Assembly: GCA_025558075.1 (NCBI GenBank)
Contig: JAHLKF010000006.1
Location: 62,001 to 126,000 of the forward strand
Direction of reading: 5' to 3'
DNA: 64,000 nucleotides
From: Gaertneriomyces semiglobifer
Taxonomy: Eukaryota > Chytridiomycota > Chytridiomycetes > Spizellomycetales > Spizellomycetaceae
Part shown: positions 44,890 to 55,886 of the stretch, piece by piece
Position numbering within the stretch: position 1 is the first letter of the stretch
How the letters are laid out: every line of letters begins with the position of its first letter
Program-made: the position numbers and the translations under genes
The notes under the pieces: generated by a model
Told to the model about the DNA's origin: nothing
Database searches by the model: none
The model's input: only the letters and a program-made list of their open reading frames with translations

Positions 44890-45212
44890 GACTTTCTCCT
44901 ATGTGGCTCATTGGGCACCGCATTAGACGTCCCCAATGAATGACACCTTGTGCCGACACAATACGAATAGCTTGAAAAGGAAATATGTTCCGAAAGGTAA
45001 GGCCAGCAACGTGGTGCAAGTGTGGGAAGCCCGTCTAACTGGGTTTCGAACGACTTTTCCTATGTGGCCTTTTGGGCACCGCACTTGACGTCCCTAAAGA
45101 ATGATATCTTGTGCCAACACAATACAAATTGCTTGAATACAAAATATGTGTCGAAATGTATGGCCAGGAGCATGCTGCAAGTCTGAGAGGCCCGTCTATC
45201 TGGGACTGCTGA
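44888..45212 (+). repeat. Two-unit imperfect tandem repeat, about 162 bp each
   Basis: Unit 1 contains CCTATGTGGCTCATTGGGCA and unit 2 CCTATGTGGCCTTTTGGGCA. Matching blocks CTTGTGCC(G/A)ACACAATAC and GCCCGTCTA(A/T)CTGGG follow in the same order. No gene seen. Confidence 0.8.
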
Positions 45213-48200
45213 TACCAATTCATGTCATCCTGCATCAAGCACTGCCCATTCCCTGGAAATAAAATGCTGTTCAAATGAGTGTTATTACAAGGCTGTTGTG
45301 CATTCTATGCAGTCGAAACGTACTCGGCGGTCACATTTCATATGATGCCATTTTGCTTGACTTCCACATTATCCAGACACCTTTATTTGTACCCTGTGTT
45401 TGGAGGTTTGGAGCAACCTTTTCTAGAGAGCATTTTCAGCTATGGTATTGTGTGCTGACACGATATCAGGTGCTCAAACAACTGGCACTTGCATGCATCC
45501 CAAACATCGTCCTACTTAACACAGAAGCGCGGAACCAGGCTCTAAAGTGGGCGAACCTGCAAGAAAACCTAGCTCGCAATCAGGCTTGTGAAAAGAGTCG
45601 AGAAACCAGACAGTGAACATGGAGAATGTGCACTTCTTCGAGATGTGGATTCAGTTGTTAAAAACAGAGAAATGCAAAGCTTGTTACATAAATAGCAAAC
45701 TTGACCACGGTTGCTTACCTCACAAGTTTGCTCATGCTATTTCAGGATGGACATTCGCCCGCGGCCAGCCAATGAGCATTGCTTATCACCATTTCAGGGT
45801 GGACACTCGTCGCTGCGAGCCAATCAGCATTGCTTATGACTATTTCGCTTACGCGAATTTAGGGCGGACATTCGTCGACGCGGACATTTGTCTGACGGTA
45901 ACACTCTTCCTGCTTTGCATCCAAAGAATAAAAAATGCGGTCACAACGGGGAATACTGAGATGGCCGGACTCAATGTGCTGTGCAACACTGAATAAAATG
46001 TCCGGAAATCGGAGTCATGTGCGAAGAGGCACATTTTTGTACAGACACTCTCTGACCCCCGGACATTTTTTTGTGTGACATAAGTTACAGACTACTCATC
46101 CAATGTCTGTATCTTGCTCCATCAAATAATCCCAGTCAAGCAACGGGCAATCCGGTATAAACCTCATCATAGAATAGAAGCATCATTTCGAGAAAAGTGG
46201 CTAGATTACTCTAATTTACATCTTTCGGATTCAGTTTGTGAATACCGGCAATGGTATTTTGCCCATCTTTTTGTCCTTCCCTGCCAATCAATCTTAGAGA
46301 TTTACCGGACGTACATGAACAACGACCAAAAATTGAAGCATTTTTCAAGCGGTATCTACCCGAATTGTTGGGACCCGGAGAAATTGCACGGATACTTTGG
46401 TGTGCGCGGCATTTGTGTATAGTATTTGGCCGACGCCGCTACCATAAGTGATCGTGGCACCACCACTCAATAATTTTCCCACGCTACCAGGACCTTTCTG
46501 CAGTCGGCGTTAACATCTTTGATTAGTACAGAAACCTGCACAGTAGGGTTTTGAGTGTGTTTTCATATAGCCGTGTATGGGAGGACATGGAGGCGGAGTG
46601 TCTTCCTGGGAGGCGGAAGCAGGCACGGAATTCCTCTTCATTCCTCTCCGCCACCTCCGTCGACCCCATGCTGAATCAATGCGGAATCAGCCCCTCCTCG
46701 CACCTCATCATTATTATCCTCATCATTGATGAACGCACGATCATCGGAATAATCCTCCCACGCCGCACTCACCCCCCCCCCCCGTCGCTCGTCCCCACCA
46801 AACTCTGAACCCATCAACGCACTCTGAACAGGTGTCGGAAGTACCATCAACGAGAAGACGAGGTCCAAGTAGTCGGAGCATAAGTTCATCATAGGGCTCG
46901 AGGTGGCTCGTATGTCGTTTGAGAGCGGCAGTCCACCTGGCGGCTCCCCAAAGTTCTACAAAAAGGTCACAGTCACCACTGACAAGGCATTGAGGAGCGA
47001 ATGAAGTCTCCCCATCCCATGTACATATACCCCAAGGGACAGGCACTTCATAGCGTACCGTTTAGTATAGATGAAATCCACCTCGGATGGAGACCAATAT
47101 GTGGATATCACAATAACACAATCTGTATTTTAGAGATGCCCCAAAAATGACAGTCCGTGATAGACTAATCGATGTGTGTGCTACCTATGGGTAACTGCCG
47201 TCGAGACGTGCAATGATACGGACGGTGATCATCATTTGTCGTCAAAATCAAGTTTGTCCGCATGTGCATTGCTCTCTGCACTAACACCCTTTCCCGGTTC
47301 CGAAGCAATCGCATCCCTACCAAGACACACACGCATCGATGATTGATCATTCCGAACGAGTAGGGTCAGTTCAAGGTAACTTACCTCATTGTGAAGACAG
47401 GGTCCGACTTTCTGTAACGTGGAAACGCTGCTGCTTCAAGCTCCAGATCCAACATCACTGTGCTTGGATTTGCATTCACAGTCTTTACCGGCGCGGATGC
47501 ACGGGCATGCTTGACTCCGCGTATCTGGAGATGACCCAAAGTATCAGCGTCGTGCGCGTTATCACCAGACAGAAGCAGACTTCCTGACTCACTTTCGGTG
47601 CAGGTACATTTTTCTTTCTGTCCTTCCATCTTTTGGTCGTTTCGACAAAGTGTGCGTGTTATGTTGTTCCCCGTCGCGGCCAGCGCGTTACTTGCCTGGA
47701 AAGTGAGACGCCTCTGCTTTTATATCCCAGGATGACATGCCTCTCCACCATTTCCGTATGTCCTTGACACTGCGAGGCTTCGACGCTTCGAAGAGTGTAA
47801 GCATGGATGCGAGAGGTTCTCAGAAGCACACGACCATCCGGACTAAAGCCACGATTTGTCAAATGATTTTTTTTTTTTCAAAAAAGTTTAAACTTCTTTA
47901 ACCTTATAACAATCGGTCCCTGCGTCTATCACACTACTATCAGACTATCACTATCTGGGAACCTATATATCAGAGCTACATGAATATATTGCCTGAGTGG
48001 AAGCTACCAGATCAGGTGGAATGGGAGCATGACATTTAAGATTTGCAGCCCCTCGGAGATCTTCAGTTGACAAATCCAGAGAAAGTTTTCCTATCCTTTA
48101 CTATGAAATAAGTTCACCAGGGAATGCTTGACCTTTCATTGAACTTGGTCATGGATGGCTTCCTCCTCAGTGCCGCGATTGCCTTTAGTCCCTTAATGCA

Positions 48201-48641
48201 TTTCCAATGCTTGGATTGTCCTCGGCGCGAGCTGCTACGGAGTCGTTAGCTCCAGGCATTCGAACGCAAACGCTTCTGCAATCTCCAGCGCACAGCGAAC
48301 ATGTTCGTGTGAAATACGGAATCACTCCCACTGGACAATCACTCGTTTCCGAACGGGAGGGGGATGTTTCTTTTGATAAAAAAAGATCGCCTTTCAAATT
48401 CAAACCGTTTGTTTTTGAGCGATGCGCAAGGGAGCTTTTCCGAATGCTGCTGTTCTTAGTTTTACTTTTCGCGGGACTTCACATAACATAAATGAGGCAA
48501 GTGATTATTATTGCAATAGCCATCCTCAGAAGTGGAGGTCCACATCGCGACTCGAACCACTCTTGTATGTATAGCCGTGCGCGGCTCATAACACGTTACA
48601 AAAGGGAACGGGCCGCCGAGGGGTTTGCCACTTGCGATTGT
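45213..48641. other. Gene-poor host region
   Basis: No gene I can support. Small ORFs at 45275-45616, 45613-45996 and 46114-46422 look unprotein-like. Degenerate 52-bp tandem repeats lie at about 45739-45886 (ATTTCAGGATGGACATTCG type). There is a C13 run at about 46774. On the minus strand near 47390 an open stretch ends at a good donor, CAATGAG|GTAAGTTACC, and another open stretch at 47659-47862 ends near CTTTCCAG|GCAAG, so a decayed or multi-exon minus-strand gene may exist at 47380-47860. Confidence 0.4.
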
Positions 48642-49223
48642 CTAATGGGCTCTACGTTGGTTTAGTTGTTTTCTTATCCGGCGTTGGTGGAAGTAGTGAG
48701 ACCGATCGTGGACGAATCGCATGACGCAGCATGTTTTTCTTTGTTCTGGTGATGCGGTTCTAGGAATCATGAGGAGATTAATACGGACATCCCACAAGTT
48801 ACATCTTAATCTTAATTTACTTTCACTAACCATCAGAGTGTTCCATTGATTAACTGAACTAGCGATTGCTTTGATTTTTCCGCGAGTGAGGACAGTGGGT
48901 ACGGTTAGATCTCCAATCTCAACCGCAAGGTAGAGTGCTTTGTATAAGAAGACCTCGTACACGCGACCCTCCCTGCCGGCCAGATGGACACCGAGGTTTG
49001 CCGGGATTTCATCTTCGGTGTCGTAGTGCTTCTCATCTTGTTTGTGATAAGATATGCAACTGAGGATAACACGAGCAAGATCTTTTTGGGTTTCTTTGCT
49101 GCTGGCCCACGGTGATTTGATCTCAAAGGATGCCACAGCTCGCTGAAAGTGTCCGCCGCTGAGATGGACATGCACGTCCGGGCGCAATGCGTTATACTCT
49201 GTTGTGGAATCACTAATGAGCAT
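48642..49223 (-). CDS. Hypothetical protein fragment with possible PD-(D/E)XK nuclease motif
   Basis: 193 aa with an ATG start. DVHVHLSGGHFQRAV followed by SFEIKSPWASSKETQ resembles the Asp...Glu-x-Lys core of restriction-endonuclease-like folds, and it continues with a helical segment KDLARVILSCISYHKQ. The C-terminal about 60 residues are less convincing and may be read-through of an intron. It may belong to the same locus as 49698-50633. No named family assigned. Confidence 0.4.
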   Translation of the reverse strand: MLISDSTTEYNALRPDVHVHLSGGHFQRAVASFEIKSPWASSKETQKDLARVILSCISYHKQDEKHYDTEDEIPANLGVHLAGREGRVYEVFLYKALYLAVEIGDLTVPTVLTRGKIKAIASSVNQWNTLMVSESKLRLRCNLWDVRINLLMIPRTASPEQRKTCCVMRFVHDRSHYFHQRRIRKQLNQRRAH

Positions 49224-49697
49224 CCTGCATTAGCCGGACCACGTCGTGCACAGGGTTGACAGTCATCACATACTACAGCACTTCAAGCCCAGTGGAGTCC
49301 AACAAGTCCATCATTGGCTGGATGTATCTTTCCACCCACGTGGCTTCGTTGATTTTGACCGGCTCTTTCAATGTAATCTTGTTGAACCTAAACATAACTT
49401 GTTAGTGGATCTATCTCAAACAGAGAGCTTAAAGCGCTCCAGTCTTCTGCATAGATAAATCCTCTTTGATCACCCGCATTACTTTCACGCTACATCCATT
49501 CTTAGGCATGGACCGCATCCTTCGCAGCATGCGTTCTACTGCATTGATGGCATTTTACGCTTGAACGCACTTCATCGTACCCCATGCATACTTCTGCATT
49601 GATGGCACCTCACATGATAAAGTTAAGTGACTAGGGCATTTCAGCTTACATTCGTAAGAGGGATGAGGCATGGCGGCATTCTTGTTCGTTGTCTTGG

Positions 49698-50633
49698 TCA
49701 ACTGTTGGGAACCACGACTTTACTGCTTTTTTCCTCTGGAAAGTAGAGCTCAGTAAGATGATCCGATCCCAAACCGATAAGACGCGTACGTACAGTGTAC
49801 ATTTCACCTAACATCCTTTCGACGTAGCCATCCTGTTTCGTACTTTCCAGATATCGTTCCTCAAAATATTCCCGAATTGCACACCAGTCCTCATGTGAGA
49901 AGAGTTCGCAGTACTCATCAGGCCGAGCTTCCGAAATTAACAGACAACTATGGGCACCAAGGAAGTGCTCGGTGTCGTACTGGGTAATTTCGGTTCTTGA
50001 TCGAAGGATCGATCTTTGAAATACTCGTAGCTTGTCCGCCAGGTCCAGCCCAGCTATGATGACAGGGGTTGGGGCCTCGTCCTGACACGCGCGCAGTCGT
50101 GCCAGATGTGCACCTGAGATAGTCTCATCATCGCTGATCGACGTCGACAGCTTTTCGGTGGGTTGCGGGGTATACAATGCCGGCAGATGCATCTTATATG
50201 ACATGTCCATGGGTAAGGTCTGTCGGCGCTTTGGAGGTGGAGTGCAAGTGGATGAGTCAGTGTTGAGTTGTTGCTGTCTTTTTGCTTTAGGGACAGGCTC
50301 CAACTCCTCTGTTAACTGCCTACTAATAATTGTGTGTTGCTCAGAGACGTCCGCCTTGATCTGCGCTATGTCCTTTCTGCGATTCCAATATGTTTGCATT
50401 TCCACGTTGTCCCAATCGTATGCGATGAACGCTGCTGCCGTCCGACGGATGAAGGAGGTCTTTGGGGATTCCATTGTGATGGACCCAACGACTGCGTTCA
50501 CAATACGTGTCATGGCGGCTTGACATTCCTCGCGGTTAGTGCAGTTGAACCTTCTGGCAAAAGCCAGTGGGTCTACCCATCCTTGCTCCAAGCCAGCTTG
50601 GACGAATTTCCGTTTTTCGAGCGGCCCTGCGCA
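49698..50633 (-). CDS. Hypothetical protein, last exon
   Basis: An open frame of about 312 codons begins after a plausible acceptor (TTTGCGCAG|GGCCGCTCG at about 50633), so upstream exons are expected on the minus strand. The sequence is non-repetitive and charged with a Lys/Arg/Pro-rich middle (CTPPPKRRQTLPMD) and a helical C-terminus (CAIREYFEERYLESTKQDGY). I do not recognise it. The codon pattern looks coding, since the frame is long and uninterrupted. Confidence 0.5.
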   Translation of the reverse strand, partial: CAGPLEKRKFVQAGLEQGWVDPLAFARRFNCTNREECQAAMTRIVNAVVGSITMESPKTSFIRRTAAAFIAYDWDNVEMQTYWNRRKDIAQIKADVSEQHTIISRQLTEELEPVPKAKRQQQLNTDSSTCTPPPKRRQTLPMDMSYKMHLPALYTPQPTEKLSTSISDDETISGAHLARLRACQDEAPTPVIIAGLDLADKLRVFQRSILRSRTEITQYDTEHFLGAHSCLLISEARPDEYCELFSHEDWCAIREYFEERYLESTKQDGYVERMLGEMYTVRTRLIGLGSDHLTELYFPEEKSSKVVVPNS

Positions 50634-50725
50634 AATGAGTAGACAAAATGCAGGAAGATACATCAGTGCTCTAATTAAACCCCGAAGGAAAATGCAATAC
50701 AGGAAAACAAAAGGTCGACTTAAGG

Positions 50726-51122
50726 ATGGTGACCCTCCCCGCCGACACCAACGCCTATACCGATGCTTTCAAGCAAGCATACAGTGGAGACGAAGGCGGT
50801 GATGGGGCGGTCATTTTTTCGCATGTTTCCATACGCCATACCCCCAGGCACTTCCCAAGCACCCGTGGAATTACAATGGGCATAACCCGCCGGAGCGCTG
50901 CTCCGATATCGACCTTGCTAGCATCCCACCCCCAGTAGTATGGTGACCCTCCCCGCCGACACCAACGCCTATACCGATGCTTTCAAGCAAGCATACAGTG
51001 GAGACGAAAGCGGTGATGGGGCGGTCATTTTTTCGCATGTTTCCAAGCGCCATACCCTCAGGCACTTCCCAAACACCAATGGAATTACAATGGGCATAAC
51101 CCGCCGGAGCGCTGCTCCGATA
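50726..51122 (+). repeat. Tandem duplication, 214-bp period
   Basis: Two near-identical units start at 50726 and 50940 (both ATGGTGACCCTCCCCGCCGA). Each carries a short ORF with the same beginning (MVTLPADTNAYTDAFKQAYS). The differences are scattered substitutions plus loss of the last about 25 bp of unit 2. The encoded peptides could be remnants of a gene; no family recognised. Confidence 0.85.
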
Positions 51123-51622
51123 GTGATGGGACGCTAAATCTTGAAGTTGCTCTGAATCCGTAGTGCGACCACTCACCTTGCAATTGGTTGTTTTCGGGCA
51201 TGGTCCGTTGCACCTGGGAAATTGAGAGCAGGCGAAGCTGGAATTGGGATTTCGTTCGCGTTCCATCCAGGTCCAGTCAGCGTTAGGTTTGGATTATGTA
51301 ATTTCCACGCGTTGTATGAGGAGACATTTGGACACTACTCGGCGTCATATAAATTATTCCATGTCCCTCTTGTGCGAGCTGAGAGTCCCGTGCGATCTAG
51401 CAATATATCCTCTTTAACCTGTACCATCATCAAGCATGAGTTAGTATTAGTTGAAGACCGAGGAGGAGGGCGACTTCAGTGGAGCTTGGGACGCAGTGGA
51501 TATTATTGATGACTACGTTCGCGACGACATGCCGCTACATTATATCAATGACCGATACGTTTTTGCAACGCCGCTAGCTCACCATAGAGACGGTAATAGC
51601 GGATCATCAGGAAAGCGAGCAT

Positions 51623-51672
51623 CTTTGTAGGAGCATAGCATTAGTGCGCACTAATGCTATGCTCCTACAAAG
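51623..51672. repeat. 50-bp perfect palindrome
   Basis: Arms of 25 bp with no spacer, centred between 51647 and 51648 (TTAGTGCGCACTAA). It lies just downstream of the stop of the F-box-like gene and could form a cruciform or an RNA hairpin. Confidence 0.92.
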
Positions 51673-51690
51673 GGCTAACACCTAACTCCT

Positions 51691-52443
51691 CTAATTTCGC
51701 CATAAACTCGCTAGGTCGGGCGGATTTGTCGCCGCAAAATGTAGTAGTAAATCGCGGCACACGGCGTCTACACCCGAGAAGGATCTCTCCGATTTGCCAA
51801 GGTATTTCAGTGCCAGTGCGCACACTGGTTTCATGAGTTGTGTTCGTCGCTCCAGACGTTGATAGGCCAACTCTAATTCTTTTATCTTTCGATCCCGAAC
51901 TTCCACCGTGTAGGTGAGTTCTTTTATTTTTTGTTCCTTAACTTCCAGCGCTTGGGTGAGGGTAAGCAAACGAACACGCCATCTGAACGTTTCTCTGTTC
52001 TTGATTGTTCGACTTCGAAACCAGTTCAACAGTTCTGTTTCTGCTTCTACTTTCGCGTCAGTCCAAGCTTCTTCCACAGCCTTCCTAAGCGCCTCTGGCG
52101 CTACTAAGCAGTGGGTGTTTTGTATGGTGGCAGGATCCCTCCCGAAGAAGATGTACAGGCGTCGTAGAGCCTTCGTGTTCACGGCTCTGATTATGTGTTC
52201 CCAGTCATCCAGGCCGGCGCCCCATATTGGATTCTGTAATTGCTGCTTGTCGCCCGAGTCGGTGTATACGCGTGGGCACTTTGAATGTTCCACTCGTTTG
52301 CGAACGTACTCCACAGCCAAATCCTCGAAGCGACCACAAATGCAGAACAAGGTGGTGAGTGCGATCTGTTCGATGGATTCGGTATAGTCAAATACTTCAA
52401 AAATAATCTCAGTCGGCAAGCGGGCACATTTGCACAAAGACAT
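51691..52443 (-). CDS. F-box-like protein with coiled coil
   Basis: About 250 aa. I start it at the ATG at 52443 (MSLCKCARLPTEII) because the upstream extension has only TTG codons. ARLPTEIIFEVFDYTESI resembles an F-box. The central part is unrecognised. Residues about 170-215 are a coiled coil with repeated KIKEL units (EQKIKELTYTVEVRDRKIKE). F-box proteins link substrates to SCF ubiquitin ligases. No introns are needed. Confidence 0.6.
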   Translation of the reverse strand: MSLCKCARLPTEIIFEVFDYTESIEQIALTTLFCICGRFEDLAVEYVRKRVEHSKCPRVYTDSGDKQQLQNPIWGAGLDDWEHIIRAVNTKALRRLYIFFGRDPATIQNTHCLVAPEALRKAVEEAWTDAKVEAETELLNWFRSRTIKNRETFRWRVRLLTLTQALEVKEQKIKELTYTVEVRDRKIKELELAYQRLERRTQLMKPVCALALKYLGKSERSFSGVDAVCRDLLLHFAATNPPDLASLWRN

Positions 52444-52463
52444 TGTTTTGTAGGTCGACAACA

Positions 52464-52754
52464 ATGAGTGGGAAAAAGTTGTTTGAACCTTCGATCGACA
52501 ATTGGAATTGGAGGTCGTTAAACAAGTCGAAGCACTTTCTATACACTTTACTTAACTGTCGTTTTATGGCATGGAAAGACGAGGCGCACCTCATTAGTGG
52601 ATCAACATATGTTGTCAAGATACGGAAGTTTACCAAGGTGGAGTATATATATATAGATCCTCACCAACTGGCTCGCGTTTTTAAAAACGACCATTCTAAA
52701 TATAATGGGATAGCTTTTGAGTACTCGCAGGTAGTATTAAACGAAACGAAATGA
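52464..52754 (+). CDS. Small hypothetical ORF, divergent from the F-box-like gene
   Basis: 96 aa from the ATG at 52464. It is only 20 bp from the start of the divergent F-box-like gene, so one of the two starts may be wrong. Rich in Lys/Tyr/Ile, unrecognised. Confidence 0.25.
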   Translation: MSGKKLFEPSIDNWNWRSLNKSKHFLYTLLNCRFMAWKDEAHLISGSTYVVKIRKFTKVEYIYIDPHQLARVFKNDHSKYNGIAFEYSQVVLNETK

Positions 52755-53782
52755 AACGAAAGGACAGGAAGAGAGGCCCTGATGATACCAGAAGGCTGGA
52801 CGGTCGTGAGGGTGAGAAAGGTGCAAAAATGCATAGCGCACGGCTTTCCTCACTCGGTGCGGAGCAACTCAGGAACATGTTGGAAGACTTAGTCGCGCAA
52901 GGAATGACAGCCAGAAGGACCAGCACAGCTCTCCCGAGGAAACATCACCAGGGATTACAATCAAATGACAGGCGGGATGTATCGAAGGGGATGAAAAGAG
53001 CATTGTTGGAAAGGGAATGAGTGGAATTGCGCGGACATGGTCAGACATACGGGCGTACCATGTATATATGCACGTAGGCCTGAATTCATGAGAAAAGGCC
53101 AACGGCTGCTCAGGCAACTGTTGAAGAGTTGGTCAGTCAGTCAACGGCGAGACAAGCGGGACATAGGGACGAGTTGCAGAGATGCGCCATGGGATTGCTC
53201 ATGGCCAATGCGTTTATTTCACATCGGCAGTGAATTCGGCGGATTGCACCTTTGATGAGCCAGAGCTACTTGGCGCTGCCGCTGTAAACTCATCTCTATC
53301 TTCAGAATAGAGAGGCTTTGATTGTCTACAAGGAACTGGACAACGCGAGATCTTGGATAATAAGATAGATGATTATGTATAATAGATAGAGTTCGAGAGA
53401 GGGCTTTGTTCTGAAGGATGAGCTCCACACCGGGATATTTATTAGTCGTATGCAGTTGTGATTATTGATCTGTGAGGTAACCTTACAACTTTTAGTATGA
53501 TGAGTATTCGTCCTTTTTGTATTGTTAAGGATGACAGCCATGGTCTCTTAAATAAGCACACACACATCTACAGCAGGCTTCTCACATATCATGCTGACCT
53601 AGTCCATCTGGCTTCCACTATATAACGGTGTTCTCATCTACCAAGTAGCCAATGGCCGGCTGTATAAGTAGGTGCGCGATCTTGCGTGCAAGGAACGCTG
53701 TCCACGCTGGCCTTCCAATTCCCTTTCTCTTGGTTTCTTCCCTTAACGTGGAACTTCCCATTACAGCTACGAACTCAAAGTA
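52755..53782. other. Intergenic region, no supported gene
   Basis: Contains short charged ORFs (for example 52751-53020) without recognisable domains. AT-rich toward 53340-53560. Confidence 0.4.
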
Positions 53783-54068
53783 ATGTCAACCCCACCTTCG
53801 TACATCGGTGTTTTCAGCACCTATCGCACGCCAGACAAGAAGCGAACGATTGACTGCCTTGGGGACGATGAGGGTACCCGGCGATGGGCGCTGAGTTTCG
53901 GAGTAGATCCGGCGAATGATGCGTTCCTAGCTCGTTCTCGTAAGTCCTGAGACAATGGAGCAGTATATATGACGATGGCCGGCTAACATCTCTGCTTGGT
54001 TCTAGCACGAACGCCCAAATATCCGTGCCGAGGCTTTGACCTGCAGATCCATGCAGAGCCGGATTCGC
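53783..54068 (+). CDS. Short hypothetical two-exon gene
   Basis: Exon 1 (53783-53939) encodes MSTPPSYIGVFSTYRTPDKK and ends at TTCTC|GTAAGTCC. An acceptor TTGGTTCTAG at 54005 allows exon 2 (from 54006), which reads to a stop near 54066-54068, giving about 75 aa. The intron is 66 nt, like others in the window. A later donor could join it to the open frame at 54208-54834. Function unknown. Confidence 0.4.
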
Positions 54069-54207
54069 TGTGACAAGCGAGTGCACCGCCGCACGGACAC
54101 TGCCGGCAACGCTGTGCGCGTCAGGCACTTTTCACAGGCATCCATTTATGCCATCCACTTGCATGTAAGCATGCAGGCTGCTGGCCTCCTGGCCTTGTAC
54201 CAGGAGG

Positions 54208-54834
54208 GTGGTGTGGGAACGCATCCAGCAATCCTGGAAAACTGTGGCCAACTCTCGCCGTTCCCACTCCCCCTTTCTAGAAAAGCGTGCGCCGCTGCAC
54301 ATTACCCACGAAATGCGCAACACCGCGCGGGACAAGGACGGAGGCTTCTTTTACTGTTTCCAAAGAACAGACACTGGGAGTGCTGTCGGTGAGAATGCGG
54401 CTTTCAAATTTGGGCTGGACAAGGCTGCTAGCGATGACTGCGTGGTGGACGCACGCCTGGTCATGCACGAGACAGGGTCGTGCCGGGCGGTCATCGGGAA
54501 GCACCTGATGTCCAAGTACATCCCGGACATCACCAGGTATGACCATGTCGCCAACCAGATGTTGGCGCCGAGCCGGACGGCGGTCACCTGTCCGTGCAAT
54601 GTGAACCACCAGGAATACTACCGGGAGGATGCCTGGACGGTGCGGCTAATTAGACCGACCATGACATCCATTCAAAAACGATTACAAGCCCTGAAGGAGC
54701 AAGCACAAACTTCGGTTGCCTCGGACTGCGCCGCATGCGAGGAGAAGGACGTAAGATACCATCCTGCTACAACTCCCAGATGGTCCGCTTCTGACAACTT
54801 CCGTTTAGGCCAATATTTCGACTCTGAAGCGTAA
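54208..54834 (+). CDS. Hypothetical protein
   Basis: 208 codons with an ATG start. The middle looks like genuine protein (DKDGGFFYCFQRTDTGSAV, MSKYIPDITRYDHVANQM) and there is a CX2C pair (CAACEEKD) near the C-terminus. The first about 30 codons may be intron. It may be the 3' exon of the gene beginning at 53783. I do not recognise it. Confidence 0.4.
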   Translation: MVWERIQQSWKTVANSRRSHSPFLEKRAPLHITHEMRNTARDKDGGFFYCFQRTDTGSAVGENAAFKFGLDKAASDDCVVDARLVMHETGSCRAVIGKHLMSKYIPDITRYDHVANQMLAPSRTAVTCPCNVNHQEYYREDAWTVRLIRPTMTSIQKRLQALKEQAQTSVASDCAACEEKDVRYHPATTPRWSASDNFRLGQYFDSEA

Positions 54835-54898
54835 GCTCCAGGAAGCGGAGGATAATTTGGTCGATTGTTTATCGTATGCAGAGGCAATTGCACAGGTA

Positions 54899-54937
54899 TA
54901 ACTAACCAGTCGTTTCACCGAAATGACTGGTTAGTTA
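54899..54937. repeat. Hairpin, 17-bp stem
   Basis: AACTAACCAGTCGTTTC, a three-base loop, then GAAATGACTGGTTAGTT; one G-T type mismatch in the stem. It is located after the hypothetical gene; a transcript-end structure is possible. Confidence 0.7.
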
Positions 54938-55065
54938 CTCCATGACCGGAAAAGGATGAAAGGTGACAGCACAAATGCAATCGAAATTACAACGAGGTAA
55001 TGTCGAAGGTTTGGTCAAGAACTGTTGACAGCTGTCACTGACCTTCCCGTTTGTGGCGCTACTAG

Positions 55066-55200
55066 ATGTCCAACTGTTACTCGAAGGCCACTTTTGAGCA
55101 ACTCATCGACAACCGGGCCCTCGTCAAGGCTCTTAACAATTTCGGGTTCAAGAAGCCCACACTGGCGGAAGCCCACTTATTGAGCAATATGGTTACCTAG
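55066..55200 (+). pseudogene. DEAD-box RNA helicase Q-motif fragment
   Basis: 44 codons. The sequence ATFEQLIDNRALVKALNNFG followed by FKKPT matches the Q-motif region of DEAD-box helicases (F...L.....L..AL...GF..PT), but the conserved Gln after PT is Ala-Glu and a stop follows soon after. No Walker A follows. It is a decayed fragment or a first exon of a lost gene. Confidence 0.45.
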
Positions 55201-55254
55201 GAAGCAAAAGCAGTTGCAGACGCGACATTCTTTTTGGGGGACCCTCAGGCCCAG

Positions 55255-55752
55255 TCAGGCCAGGTTGGTCGGCACCAAGCTACCACCTGCTGACGTCTTC
55301 CATGATGTTGACGCAGTCGGAAAATCCCTTTCGCATTGTTCGGTCTGATCACGGAAAAAATCAAGCCATGAATTTGGCGTTGATAGACATATCCGTGTCT
55401 CTCGGGGCAGAGAACGAAGACTTTCTTGAGGCTCGAGAAGCTCTGTTCTGTCGTATTCTCCACAAACATTGAATTTGAAGTTTGAATAAAGCCGGCCTCC
55501 CCGAAAACTTTGAGCCAAAGTGCATTCTTCGGTGAAGCCCTCGGGGTACAAGAGAATCACAGAGATATCCATGACTGATGCGATGCTTGCTTCAAACCGT
55601 ATCGTGCTTGATGCGGCCTGTTGCTTTTCCCATGAGATTACCTTGAGTTCCCCACATATAGTCGCCCTCTTCAGTTGACAGATCAAGCAGATCTTACGCA
55701 TGCAAGGAGCACACACACTGCCGCAACATGAAAACACTGATCGCGGTTTCAA
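55255..55752 (-). CDS. Cys-rich hypothetical ORF
   Basis: 165 codons without recognisable domain. The N-terminus is Cys-rich (SCCGSVCAPCMRKICLICQL). The first residue may be a non-ATG start. It could be an exon of a longer gene; weak. Confidence 0.25.
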   Translation of the reverse strand: MKPRSVFSCCGSVCAPCMRKICLICQLKRATICGELKVISWEKQQAASSTIRFEASIASVMDISVILLYPEGFTEECTLAQSFRGGRLYSNFKFNVCGEYDRTELLEPQESLRSLPRETRICLSTPNSWLDFFRDQTEQCERDFPTASTSWKTSAGGSLVPTNLA

Positions 55753-55886
55753 GGCTAGCGGGGATGCGGAATGCTCATGTAGTACACACGCAATAACTGA
55801 TTCTAATTAAGCCAAATCTATAATATAAGGTACATTGGTACAGCGGACTTCAAACACAGCGAGGCAAAGGACTGTTTTCAGTGTCC

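Noticed and set aside
45275..46422. Several 60-130-codon ORFs
   Set aside because: Unprotein-like composition, overlapping tandem repeats, no splice-site logic or motif.
48520..48570. GGTTCGAGTC on the minus strand, tRNA-like
   Set aside because: Stem bases around it do not pair; no cloverleaf.
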